DNA of 64,000 nt from Zizania palustris (lineage: Eukaryota > Streptophyta > Magnoliopsida > Poales > Poaceae), in contig JAAALK010000289.1 of assembly GCA_019279435.1 (NCBI GenBank), forward strand, positions 84,909,023-84,973,022, given 5' to 3'. The notes below the pieces were generated by a model that did no database searches, had not been told where the DNA came from, and saw nothing but the letters and a program-made list of their open reading frames with translations. Positions 10,236 through 20,440 of the stretch are shown piece after piece. The position numbers and the translations under genes are program-made. Numbering within the stretch: position 1 is the stretch's first letter; every line of letters begins with the position of its first letter.

Positions 10236-10768
10236 TGATATGTCACGATGTCCTGATATTCATGACGAAGGATCAATCATCATACTACTAGCTGTAGAAT
10301 AATTGGATAACTTGCTGTAAGCAGCGATAACTAGTGCAACCTGGTAAATAAAACTCAAAGACAACCATCGTCTTGAACCGACAACCTGAATCGAGGATTC
10401 ACCCAACTACACTCTCAAGAACCAACCAACACAACCTACAATCAATAAAGGCAAACCTTGAAGGGAGTAGGAGAACCAATTGGGGAGCGGATGACGTCGT
10501 CGCTTCTGTAATCCCATGGAGGAAATCACAAAAGCAAAGGGTAGAGATTACTCTCAAGTTTTTTAGTACTTGGCTAAATAAGGGGGTTTTGTTTCTCAAT
10601 TATCAAAATTCTATATTTGCCTTAGGAGTACATGGATATTTATAATAGGAACAACCCTCCAAGATAGGTATGAAACCGAAATAGAAATGAACAGATAAAC
10701 CATTTGAAAGGTCTCCTCGGAACAGTGATTCCCGAGTGGTTTCCGTGTGGTTGTTGCTCTTCTGCACA
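10236..10768 (-). repeat. Gypsy E 3' LTR (left)
   Basis: This 533 bp LTR matches the LTR at 48863-53159 once the solo LTR S2 is removed (535 bp). On the minus strand it starts TGTGCAGAAGAGCAAC and ends GACATATCA. Its outer flank (attgg, 10231-10235) does not match the flank of the right LTR (atctt, 53160-53164), so no target-site duplication is visible. Confidence 0.82.
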
Positions 10769-11741
10769 GTTCGTAGCAACATTGACAATTTGCGATTTAC
10801 CACTTTAGTCTGTCCATCGGTTTGAAGATGACAAGTTGTTGAGAACAAGAGCTTGGTTCCATGGTTAGCCCATAATGTTTTCCAAAAATAGCTCATGAAC
10901 TACACATCACGATCAGACACAACGGTCTTGGGCATCCCATGTATCCTCATAATTTCCATGAAAAATAAATTAGCAACATGTGAAGCATCGTCGCTCTTAT
11001 TGCAAGGGATGAAATGAGGCATCTTTGAGAATCTATCAACCACAACGAATATAGAATCCTTTCTTTCTGAGTTCTAGGTAATCCCAAAATAAAATACATG
11101 CTTATGTCTTCCCAAGGAATGTTTGAAGCATGTAAAGGACAGGTGATGCTCTCTCCACAAATCTGATGACATCTCTCTTCATCTTGGTCCAATAGGAATC
11201 ATCACTTAGTAGTTCGTAGGTTTTCTTCTATCCAAAATGAACTGTTAGTCCACCTCCATGTGATTCCTATAATAAAAACAATCTAACAGAAGAATTTGAA
11301 ACACAAAACTTGTTAGCTCTAAACAGGAATTCATCATGTATGTGATATTTTTTCCAACCTTTCCCATCTTTACAATGATTATACTATTCTGAAAATTCAG
11401 TATCATTATTGTACAAACCCTACAAACTTTCAAGACCCAATACCTTGACCTCGAGTTGATTTAACAACATGTTCTTTCAAGACAAAGCATCGGCAACCAT
11501 ATTGTCCTTACCTTTCTTGTATTTAACAATGTATGAAAATGTTTTGATGAATTCAACCCACTTGGCATGGCGATAGTTTAGTTAGCTTGTCCTTTCAAGT
11601 ACTTCAAAGCTTCATGATCGGAATGAATAACAAACTCATTTGGTCATAAGTAGTGCTGCCATATCTCAAGTGCATGCACCAAAGAATACAACTCTTTATC
11701 ATACATAGAATAATTTAATTGGGCAGCTCTCAATTTTTCAC
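10769..11741 (-). pseudogene. Gypsy E pol: RNase H end and integrase
   Basis: The minus strand holds degenerate Pol of a gypsy element. From 11741 downward one reads the RNase H segment KLRAAQLNYSMYDKELYS, then PNEFVIHSDHEALKYLKGQ, then the linker. Below about 11200 comes the integrase: PWEDISMYFILGLPRTQ, and FGKxLWANHGTKLLFSTTC followed by HLQTDGQTKVVNRKL, where the family normally has the catalytic Glu (QTDGQTEVVNR). The frame is broken by several stops and shifts, and the integrase runs straight into the 3' LTR at 10768 without its C-terminal domain. The RNase H joins the piece at 18732-18803 once N is removed. Confidence 0.8.
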
Positions 11742-12728
11742 CATTGTAGCAATTTTGTTAGCTACAGCACAGGTTTTGTATGTGTGTATATGATGTGTAG
11801 AATGAACCTCGATGGGTTCTCTCAGAGGGAGAAGGGGTTTATACTGGTTCGGACCTCCCCTAGGGGATAATAGCCCTACGTCCAGTTTGTGGTGGATTTG
11901 GCATAGTATGTCTTGGTGTGGAGAAAAGTACTCCAGGGTCTCATGGCCCATTGGAGCGTGTCCCCTGCTACAAGGGCTTGGCCCCGCTTTTATAGGCACG
12001 CAGGCCAATGGAAAAGACCGGGATGCCCTCTATGAGCCCTAGGCTCATAGGGGCAAAGAGGGGAAAAGGAGCTAGCTACGGTACAAAAGTGCTTTACAGC
12101 TTTACAGACGTGTCAGGTAACGTCACATCTTGACCAGCTAGACGACAAACTATGGGCAGAGGGGCCCCTGGTACGAGTTCTACACTGCAGCGGGGCATAA
12201 ATATCTTCTAGGTTCGGAGTAGGGCCGGAGCTCCTAATCCGGGGCTCCGAACTGGGGCTCCGAACTGGGGCCTTCGAACTGGGGCCTCCGAACCGGGGCC
12301 TCAGAACTGGGGCCTCCGAACTGGGGGCCTCCGAACCAGGGCCTTGGCTTTGAACCGGCTGGCGAGGGTCCGGAGACTAGCTCTGAGGAGCTCCGAAGGG
12401 AGCTCGAAGGCTAAATCCAAAAAGGGCTCGAAGGCTAACTCCGAAGAAGGCCCAAAGGCTGGCTTCGAAGTTAGCCTGAGACTTAGCTTCTGGCGGTCTT
12501 CAAGGAATCTCGAGGGTTTCGCTCTGGAGGGCTCCGAGGGACCTCGCTCCAAAGGGCTTTGACGGGGCTTGGGGGCTTCGCCCCAGTAGGCTCCGAAGGG
12601 TACCCTGGGGACCTGAAAACAGCTTCTTGGGGAGGAAACAAGCTTCGACAGTGTTGGGCTCCGGGCCGAAGGCTGTCGGAGGCTGACATCATTTGGCCCC
12701 TGTTCAGGGGAAATATATTGGCCCAACA
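11742..12728 (-). repeat. N 3' LTR (left)
   Basis: About 987 bp, aligned with 17731-18731. On the minus strand it starts TGTTGGGCC at 12728 and carries the TATA box tataaaag (tttata on + at 11988-11993). The + strand view shows a run of ggggcctccgaact repeats near 12240-12340 and many cgaagg words. Its outer end reads ..GCTACAATG next to the TSD rather than a perfect CA end. Confidence 0.85.
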
Positions 12729-12740
12729 GTAGCCCCTCGC
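12729..12740 (-). other. Polypurine tract of N
   Basis: On the minus strand gcgaggggctac directly precedes the LTR start TGTTGGG, as in T1 and T3. This fixes the left LTR as the 3' LTR. Confidence 0.65.
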
Positions 12741-13017
12741 GTGTAGGCCTTCGGGACGAAGGGGTGCGCGCGCCCTTGGGACAAATGACCTGAAAATTAC
12801 AACTTTGGAGAAAACAAGCCTTCGGAGCTTGGACCGAATGTGACTTCAAAATTTGCAGGTAATAAATGCCTGCGCCAGCTGTCAGAACGACCTCGGGGAG
12901 CCCAAATGGCTCTGCAACGGTTAGAAAAATTACCGTTACCCTACGCTGGGCCGTTTCGCCCTCGCTGAAGGCCCACCCGGTAGTGGGTTCGGCCCACGAC
13001 CATCGGAATTCTTACCG

Positions 13018-13030
13018 CCTATAAATAGGG
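13018..13030 (+). promoter_or_regulatory. TATA box of the N antisense gene
   Basis: cctataaataggg lies about 150 bp before the ATG at 13169 on the + strand, antisense to the element. The region from 12741 to 13017 is GC-rich with no ORF of note and presumably acts as the promoter. Confidence 0.65.
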
Positions 13031-13168
13031 GTTTACCGCGTGCGGTTTCGGCACGCTCTCATTTGCTTCCTTCTCATTGCCTTACAACCTTCGCTCTCCT
13101 CTCCTCCTTGGCTTCGCGCGGGGTGCCCTTCGCTAGCTTTTAGCCCCTCGCACTGAAGCCCCACCAAA

Positions 13169-16150
13169 ATGCCAAAGAAGGAGGCGGCGAAGCCTTTGGT
13201 CTTGGGCTCAAGCTCGGGCTCCGCCCAAATGCAGGCAGCGGCGGCTGTGGCAGCGAAGCCTGCACCTAAGCGACTGGGGCCGAGGGATCTTCGGACGCCC
13301 TCCGACAAGTTTGAGCAGACGTTGGAGATGAGGGCCTCGATTTCTACAGAGGAGGCCATCCGGAGGGCCTGTGAAGGGAGGATCGCAGCGAAGATCCAAC
13401 TTAGGGTTTCGAAGAATCAGAGGCCGTGCCGAAGCCCCGGGCTGACGAAGTGGTTGTGTTCGAGGCATTCTTCGAAGCCGGCCTCGGGCTGCCAGCAGTC
13501 GGGATGTTGAGCGAAGTCTTGAGGGCTTACAACCTCGAGTTTCCTCAACTCTCGCCCAATGCTGTGACGAGGCTTGCTGTGTTTGAATGGGCCATGAGGG
13601 CCGAAGGCTGTGAGGGTCGCGCGGACGTCTTCGTCGCCCTCCACAACGCCAACTGCCAGCCGAAGCCGAGGGAGGGGACAGACCGCGTCAAGAGGGTGCT
13701 GGCCTTCGGCAGCGCCAACTTCCAGCTCCGGAGGGAGTTCCAGGATGCCTTCCCGGCGAGGGCTGTGAACAACAAGTGGTACTCGAAGTGGGACCAGGAA
13801 TGGTTCTATGCCTCCGTAGGCGTGAACTCTCCCCTTCGGAGTACTAACGCCTTTATCTCATACCGACGCGAAGGGGTGGTGAAGACCATGAAGGACACCC
13901 TTCGCTCGAGGATCTTGCTACTTCGGAAGGTGGCGGTGAAGATGAGCATGAGGGACCATGCAGAGGAGTTCATCACCCTCTGACTCAGCCCCCTCGTGTG
14001 CTCTTGGCCGTAGGGGCTCTTCCAGGCTTCGGGCCAAGGGGAACTTTGCGAGCCGGCCTTCGAATGCTTCTGTAAGGCTTCGAACTCTTTTCACTTTCAT
14101 ACTTCGCAAAACTTCACTCTGACTTGAACTTTTATGAAGCCCACCTCGACATGAGGACTCCAGAGGAGGCCATTGCGGCGGCGGAGCGCGTCGTTGGGAC
14201 TCCGACACCTGAGGAGCAGGCCCAGCGCCTCGCTCTGGTATGGTCCTGGGAGCATTGGAACAGGGTATGGACAGTGCTTGGCCTCGAGGTGTTCCCTGCT
14301 CTGCCGGACTTCTCCCACCTCACAACTTCGGCGGCCGGAGCCAAGAGGAAGAGAGGGGATGAGGACGAGCCTGAGACTTCGAAGGCTCGCCCGAAGGTCT
14401 CTGCGATCGAGGTTCCTACCCCGGAGGAGGCGGCGACGGAGGTCGACGTGCTCACTTCAGCCACCAAGAAGGCCGCGGAAGCCTCGACAGCGACAACTTC
14501 GGGCGCGAAGGCCGACACGCCAGCCTCGCAGCGAAGGGACTGGGGGGCACACATCGCCCCTCCTTCCTTCGAGGACATTTCCGACGAAGGTAAACTCTTT
14601 TAACATGCTTCTCTTCAATATGTGGATCTTGACTTGGTCTTTCTTCAGAGGAGGATGCCGATGTGAGGCCCACCGTGGCGAAGCCGGTAGACGAAGCCGG
14701 ACCAAAGCTCGCCGCGGCGGAGCCAACAGAGGCTTCGGGCAGCAGTGGCAGCAGCAGCAGCAATGGTAGCGATTCGGAGTCTGAAAGCCCTTCATCTGAA
14801 GAGGACGGAGGTAACGACCGCGGCGAAGGGGATCCTCAAAGTGATGAGGAGGTCGACGTGGTGGGCCTAAGCCCTGCGAAGCCTGCACAGGTGGCCGCGG
14901 CGGAGGAGATGGTCCACCCCTTTCAGCCGAAGGGTGCCGTGATGGAGGTGGCAATCAACAGCTTCCGCGAAAGCTGCGCCGCTGCGGAGGCAGGGGACTT
15001 GGTGGCTCAACTCAGCCACTCGAACCCCACGGAGCTTTTCATCAGCGCGAACGAAGCCCTCGTGCGGGTGAGCGAAGCCCTTAACATCCTTCGAATTATA
15101 CTTTAGCCTTCGATCAATACTTATGATTTCTTGAATTCTTGCAGGCCTTCGCACTGAACGCAGCAGCTTCGACTTCTGCAGACAGACGGATGGAGCGACT
15201 GGCAGAGGAGAAGGAGGCCCTTCGACGCAAAGTTTTGGTGGAAGCCGAGAGGCGAAGGCGGGCTGAGGCTTCGGCTAGCGCGGCGAGGGCTGAGGAAGAG
15301 GTGGCGAAGGCTGAGGCCGACAAGGCTAAGGAAGCCTTGGCCTCGGAGATGGTTCGGCTCCGCGTGGAGCTCAAGGCTTCGAAGGACGCTGAAGCCCGGC
15401 AGGCGAAGGAGAATGCTTCACTCCGCCGACGGGCTCAGAAGCTTGAAGACTTCGTCGTGGAAAACCTTGGCGAAGCCACCCAAAGCCTGACAGACGTCCT
15501 TGAGCAGATAGGGACCGAATGCCGGGCTCCGGACTTCGGCGGCCAGGACCCAATTGGGGACCGCGTCGATTTCTTGAAGACGATGGCTTCGACGGTGGAG
15601 CAATCACTGAAGGGCTTCGCCCTCATGGCCGGCCGAGTCGCGGGCCAAGGGGTGTTGCACTGCTTCATGAAGCGGGGTGCAACCACTTCCAGGCAGCAAC
15701 CTCCGTGACCCCGGTGGCCTTCGGGGGCCAACACTTGGTGACGCCTCCGGTGGATGTCCGCGGAGCCTGGCAGCGGCTGCAGGAGCCTTGGAAGGAACAA
15801 GGATGTGAAGCAGTCCTCGACCTCCAAAAGGCCCTACGACTTCGCTGATCCAAAGCACCTGCTGCGCCGGACAGGCCTTCGACATCGACACCTCCGCCTC
15901 CGAAGGTGTAGATCTCCTTAGGCTTCTTTGTAATACTTAGCTGCAGGCTTGTAAAAACTTTATCAGCTCATTAATATGAATGCGGGGGTTTTTTATACCT
16001 GCCCAGGCTCAGCCTCCGAATGTTGACTTCGAAGTGCTTGAGGACTCTGAAGAACTTCAACAGTTGTGGGCAGTCCTCAAAGTAGCTAGGTCCGAAGGCC
16101 CCCTCGGTTTACGCTTCCGAGGGGGCCTAGCGGCGAAGCCATCTCCGAAG
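13169..16150 (+). pseudogene. Antisense gene, N copy (PF04195-like, five exons)
   Basis: Same gene as in T1 and T3, here on the + strand. Exons by comparison: 13169-14071, about 14142-14589, 14649-15067, 15145-15905 and 16007 to about 16150; introns have GT..AG ends (tgtaagg, ggtaaac, ggtgagc, ggtgtag donors). The start MPKKEAAKPLVLG follows gccaccaaaATG-type context. Exon 1 has VVVFEAFFEAGLGLPA and FPQLSPNAVTRLAVFEW; exon 2 has WSWEHWNRVW and the basic AKRKRGDEDE; exon 3 is Ser/Glu-rich; exon 4 is a coiled coil of about 150 residues (AEASASAARAEEEVAKAEAD). It is far richer in GC than the T1 and T3 copies. Defects: a frame change near 13400, stops at 13981-13983 and 14011-14013, and a frame change near 15690. 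It is the only gene in N. Function unknown; nuclear location is inferred from the basic motif. Confidence 0.78.
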
Positions 16151-17710
16151 TAGCTCAGGATTTGCTAGCCGCTGTGAAGACGGAGTCCCTTCAGAGTTCT
16201 TTGTTTTTGCCTTCGCAAACGGCCTTAGCAGGCGACGAAGCCTTAGACTTCTCTGCCTTCGACACGGCGCCGCCTGCTTTGCTAACTCGGAGCGACCTGC
16301 AAAATGGAAGATGAGGTCTGCGGGCTTTGGAGCCTGGACGAGCCGGACGTGGGAGAGCAGGCTCCGACGAGGCTTCGTCCAGCAGAGGGGGCCCTGGCCG
16401 AAAGAAAGGCAAGCGAGGGTTGGGGCCTCGCACATGATTTTTCTTAGGCTTAGATACAGACTACTCGTAGTTTTGTTTTCGAAGTATATTTGTAACACAC
16501 TTCTCAATTATCATTCAATGAATGGAGTTTATTTGTATTTGCATACTTCGGCTGTATGCTTTGCATTGTTTGATGGCTTCGAACGTTTTAGCTTGTCATG
16601 CTCGTATTGCGTATTACATCCGCACACCTCGCATACATGCTTCCCCCCTTGCTCGTGGCAGCTAGGGACTTAGCCGTTGCTGGTGCGGGCAAATAAAAAA
16701 TGTGAAGGGGTGCGCCTTTTGGAGGCTTCGGATGCATGGAATTCATTGAGCGAAGGCCTCTTTTTGGGCTTCGAACGCGCTAATTTGGTGCGAAGCAAGG
16801 CTTCAGCATAACCAAATTAAGCGAAGCATGCTTCGGCATGCTGGGATTTGAATGTTGTGCGTGAGCAAGGCTCCGAAACGCACTTAGATTTTTTAGCGAA
16901 GTATGACTTCGACAGGCTTAGTTTTTAGCTTAGATCACGTCACGTGAAGCAAGGCTTTGGTGCGTGTTTAGATAGCGAAGCAAGGCTTCTGGAGCTTGGT
17001 CCTGTAGTGAAAAGGATATTTGGTGTGGATTCACCGAACCTGTGATTTTGAGCCACCTTCGACTCTGAGCCACCTTCGACTCTGGGTCACCTTCGACCCT
17101 GGGTCACCTTCGACCCTGGGATGCTTCGGGTGCGGAACCCGGAATCCCTGGACGCATCGGGCAAGTGGCCCGGAGTCCTTTTAGCCCACTGCTACGGGCC
17201 TGGAGGCACTGTGTAGCCTTCGGAGGGGTACTCTTGATTTTACAAAGCGAAGCGAGGCTTCGAATTTTAAATAAGGTGAAGCAAGGCTTCGAGTTTTTGA
17301 AAAGGCGAAGCGAGGCTTCGAATTTTTCCAATAAGATGGGGCAAAAGTTTGCTTTAAATGCGAAGCTAGGCTTCGAATTTAAGGCGAAGCATGGCTTCGA
17401 ATATATATCAAAGTGACTGTGAAATGGTACATCGAAGTGGTGCTTCGGACAGCGGGCATACCTCACAAAACGGCTGAAGGTTGGCTTCGTAGCCCCTGGG
17501 GCTTCGACGACCTTCGACGCATGGAGCGGAGCCCCTTGCCGGAGGGTGAGCTCCGGTATGTGAAGGGTAAGGGAAGGCAAAGATGGCCTTCGGACTGGAC
17601 CTGAAGCCCCTTGCCGAAGGGTGCGCGAGGCATGAAGCTTTCGAAGCTCCCCCCTCAAGCGTACTTCAGGTTGCAGACAGTGGCAGAGAACTTAGCTTTT
17701 AGTACTAAGC
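16150..17710. other. Non-coding leader region of N with no gag-pol
   Basis: This stretch lies between the end of the antisense gene and the primer-binding site, where gag and pol should be. No reading frame on the minus strand resembles either. It includes a run of four near-copies of gccaccttcgactctg (17051-17120) and the hairpin array listed separately. The clean absence of pol contrasts with the decayed pol of the other elements here. Confidence 0.6.
16790..17400. repeat. Array of gcgaagcnnggcttcg mini-hairpins
   Basis: At least nine short inverted repeats of the form cgaagc-(2-3 nt)-gcttcg occur in 610 bp: near 16791, 16821 (cgaagcatgcttcg, a perfect 14 bp palindrome), 16901, 16947, 16975, 17247, 17276, 17305, 17361 and 17385. 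The later ones are followed by aattt. In the minus-strand transcript they lie about 0.3-0.95 kb after the primer-binding site. Confidence 0.7.
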
Positions 17711-17728
17711 TCCCCACGGACGGCGCCA
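17711..17728 (-). other. Primer-binding site of N
   Basis: On the minus strand tggcgccgtccgtgggga lies two bases after the right LTR. It is identical to the T3 site at 33188-33205. It marks the right LTR as the 5' LTR and shows that N and T3 use the same tRNA primer. Confidence 0.8.
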
Positions 17729-17730
17729 AC

Positions 17731-18731
17731 TATTATAGCAATTTTATTTGCTACATCACAGGTTTTGTATGTGTGTATATGATCTGTAGAATGAACCTCG
17801 ATGGGTTCTCTTAGAGGGAGAAGGGGTTTATACTGGTTCAGACCTCCCCTAGGGGATAATAGCCCTACGTCCAGTTTGTGGTGGATTTGGCATGGTATGT
17901 CTTGGTGTGGAGAAAAGTACTCCAGGGTCTCATGGCCCATTGGAGCGTGTCCCTGCTACAAGGGCTTGGCCCCGCTTTTATAGGCACGCAGGCCAATGGA
18001 AAAGACCGGGATGCCCTCTATGAGCCCTAGGCTCATAGGGCAAAGAGGGGAAAAGGAGCTAGCTATGGTACAAAAGTGCTTTACAACTTTACAGACGTGT
18101 CAGGTAACGTCACATCTTGACCAGCTAGACGACAAACTATGGACACAGGGGCCCCTGGTACGACTTCTATACTGTAGCGGGGCGTAAATATCTTCTGGGT
18201 TCGGAGTAGGGCCGGAGCTCCGAATCTGGGGCTCCGAACTGGGGCCTCTGAACCGGCGCCTCTGAACTGGGGCCTCCGAACTGGGGGCCTCCGAACCAGG
18301 GCATCCGAACTAGGGCCTCCAAACTGGGGGCCTCCGAACTAGGGCCTTGGCTTTGAACCGGCTGGCGAGGGTCCGGAGACTAGCTCTGAGGAGCTCCGAA
18401 GGGAGCTCGAAGGCTAACTCCGAACAGGGCTCGAAGGCTAACTCCGAAGAAGGCCCGAAGGCTAGCTTCGAAGTTAGCCTGAGACTTAGCTTCTGGCGGT
18501 CTTCAAGGAATCTCGAGGGCTTCTCTCTGGAGGGCTCCGAGGGACCTCGCTCCAAAGGGCTTCGACGGGGCTTGGGGGCTTCGCCCCAGCAGGCTCCGAA
18601 GGGTACCCTGGGGACCTGAAAACAGCTTCTTGGGGAGGAAACATGCTTCGACAGTGTTGGGCTCTAGGCCGAAGGCTGTCGGAGGCTGACGTCATTTGGC
18701 CCCTGTTCAGCGGAAATATATTGGCCCAACA
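17731..18731 (-). repeat. N 5' LTR (right)
   Basis: About 1 kb, the partner of 11742-12728 with only scattered differences (for example tataaaag TATA box, + strand tttata at 17977-17982). One end reads tattatagc where the left copy reads cattgtagc, a transition-type change in the terminal bases. Confidence 0.85.
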
Positions 18732-18803
18732 TTCACTAAAGTATGTTACTGATTTTCCTTGTTGCATTAAAACTTCTCCTATCCCAACTCCACTAGCATC
18801 ACA
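18732..18803 (-). pseudogene. Gypsy E pol: RNase H catalytic start
   Basis: Minus strand reads CDASGVGIGEVLMQQGKSVTYFSE, the beginning of the gypsy RNase H (D of CDASG is the first catalytic residue). It continues directly into KLRAAQ at 11741 when N is removed, and is cut on the other side by the copia C LTR at 18804. Confidence 0.85.
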
Positions 18804-19744
18804 TGTGGGATCGGAATGGCGACTAGAGGGGGTGAATAAGTGCCTTAACAACTTTTTGCAAACGAGATGGCCTTTTCCCAAATACCTAACGCTCCACCAA
18901 TAGTCAATTCAATTCAGAAAACTGATTGAAAAATTGATCACAAGTAATTAAGGTTCAGAGATAATGATCAAAACATATAATTAATTACAACTTCAAGCTG
19001 GATGACACAACAACAATAAAATGGAACACAACATCAAAAATACATGAACTGACGTGCAACAGTATGCCTGAATTTGGATATGACTGCGATGCTATGTTTT
19101 AGTGATGATGAACAAAGGCAAAGCATATGAATCAAAGATCATTATGTGGCGGTGGGAGACATAAAAAATGGGCTGGCTACAAGAGTCCCTAAGAAATCCA
19201 ACAACAAGTTGAAAATGAATATGATTACCAGCAACCAGAATTATGTCTGTGGATGGTATCAAAACACGAATGAACTAGAGTCAAGTTCAGAATAAAAGTT
19301 GGCAAAGTTCTTCTTTAAAAACTACCCAGTTCTATTGATGCCTGATGGTGGCCGGTGGAAATGAACTCAAAATTACTATGAACCAGAATCCATACATCAA
19401 CAAGAACTTGGACAGGCAATCAGTTTACTATTGTATTTCCGGCAAACTATTGAAAGTTCATGCACTTACATGGAAAGGTTGTGCTTGCTCAGAAGAGTTA
19501 ATCACGGGATGAAATAAGTACAGACAGAGGATATAAAAACTGGCTAAATAAATTTAATCCCAAGGTCGAACAGTACATGGCCTAGAAGATGAACAATGGT
19601 AGCAACGAATTACTGAACAACCAGCTAGCTATGATGGCTTCTAGCCTGCAACAAGATCACAGGAGAGCAGTTCTTCGGCCTAGAAATGCAAACAACGTTG
19701 GTCGTCGCTCTACGAACAAGCAAAGAACAAGCTAGAAGATAGTG

Positions 19745-19930
19745 GTGAAATCGGATCGGATTCGGGCGGATAATACTCATACCGTATCCTAAACCATTTT
19801 TGTATTGCGGATGCGGATTCGGATCGGATATTAAACGGATGCGGATACAGAACGGATTATTTCGGATATCGGAATCGGTGCGGAGTAGGAGCGGACTCGG
19901 GTCGGAAACGGATTAAAATTATCGGATAAT
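19745..19930. repeat. hAT left subterminal cggat cluster
   Basis: More than ten copies of cggat/tcggat or close variants lie in the first 190 bp inside the left TIR. A matching cluster is present inside the right TIR (23530-23745). Confidence 0.65.
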
Positions 19931-20440
19931 ACAACAATTTTGCAAAATTGAAAAACAGGTCATCTCTGAAACAGACGCTTGATATTCATTGATATTCATG
20001 ATCCATACACAATTTCAGCACTAACTCAGAAGCTAGAACTCAGAAGCTAGCACCTCATTTTCTTCAGAACTTCAGGGTTCAAATAAGAACAAAATGTAGC
20101 AGTTTATAGTTAAAAAATCTCAAATTACATCACACATGACACATCATAGTCTGTTAGTTTGTGACAAAATATGAGTAGAACTTTAATCTTCAGCAATATC
20201 AGCAGTTCAGCACTTCAGAGTTCAACACACAATTTCAGCACTTCAGCATTAATTGTCTCCATCACTAGAAGGTTGTTCTTCCTACAAATTTCAGCAAGCA
20301 TTTACATGATCAAATAATATCATCCACTTTCAGTTAGTATGTACATAATGAAATAATAACAAGCAAATTTCAGCAAACATGTTTGATGATAATATATAAT
20401 TTCAGCAAGCATATTTGTTGATAATATGTAAATTTTAAGT

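Larger units (their letters stand above)
11742..18731 (-). mobile_element. Non-autonomous Tat-like LTR element N
   Basis: A 7 kb element in minus orientation, inserted in the RNase H of gypsy E with target-site duplication TTCAC (11737-11741 and 18732-18736). Removing it restores the E reading frame SVTYFSE/KLRAAQLNYS. It has two LTRs of about 1 kb, a primer-binding site next to the right LTR (17711-17728) and a purine tract next to the left one. Between them there is no gag, protease, RT or integrase. The only gene is the antisense gene on the + strand (13169 to about 16150). The rest (16150-17710) is leader DNA with a hairpin array. It must have moved with enzymes supplied by a relative; T1 and T3 share its primer site and purine tract and are candidates. 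Confidence 0.85.

Noticed and set aside
10373..10645. 90-codon + strand ORF over the E LTR
   Set aside because: It is a shadow in an LTR; the right LTR does not preserve it.
13169..16150. Treating the + strand gene in N as an ordinary host gene
   Set aside because: It lies within LTRs that share a TSD, and two other Tat-like elements carry the same gene in the same place, so it belongs to the elements.
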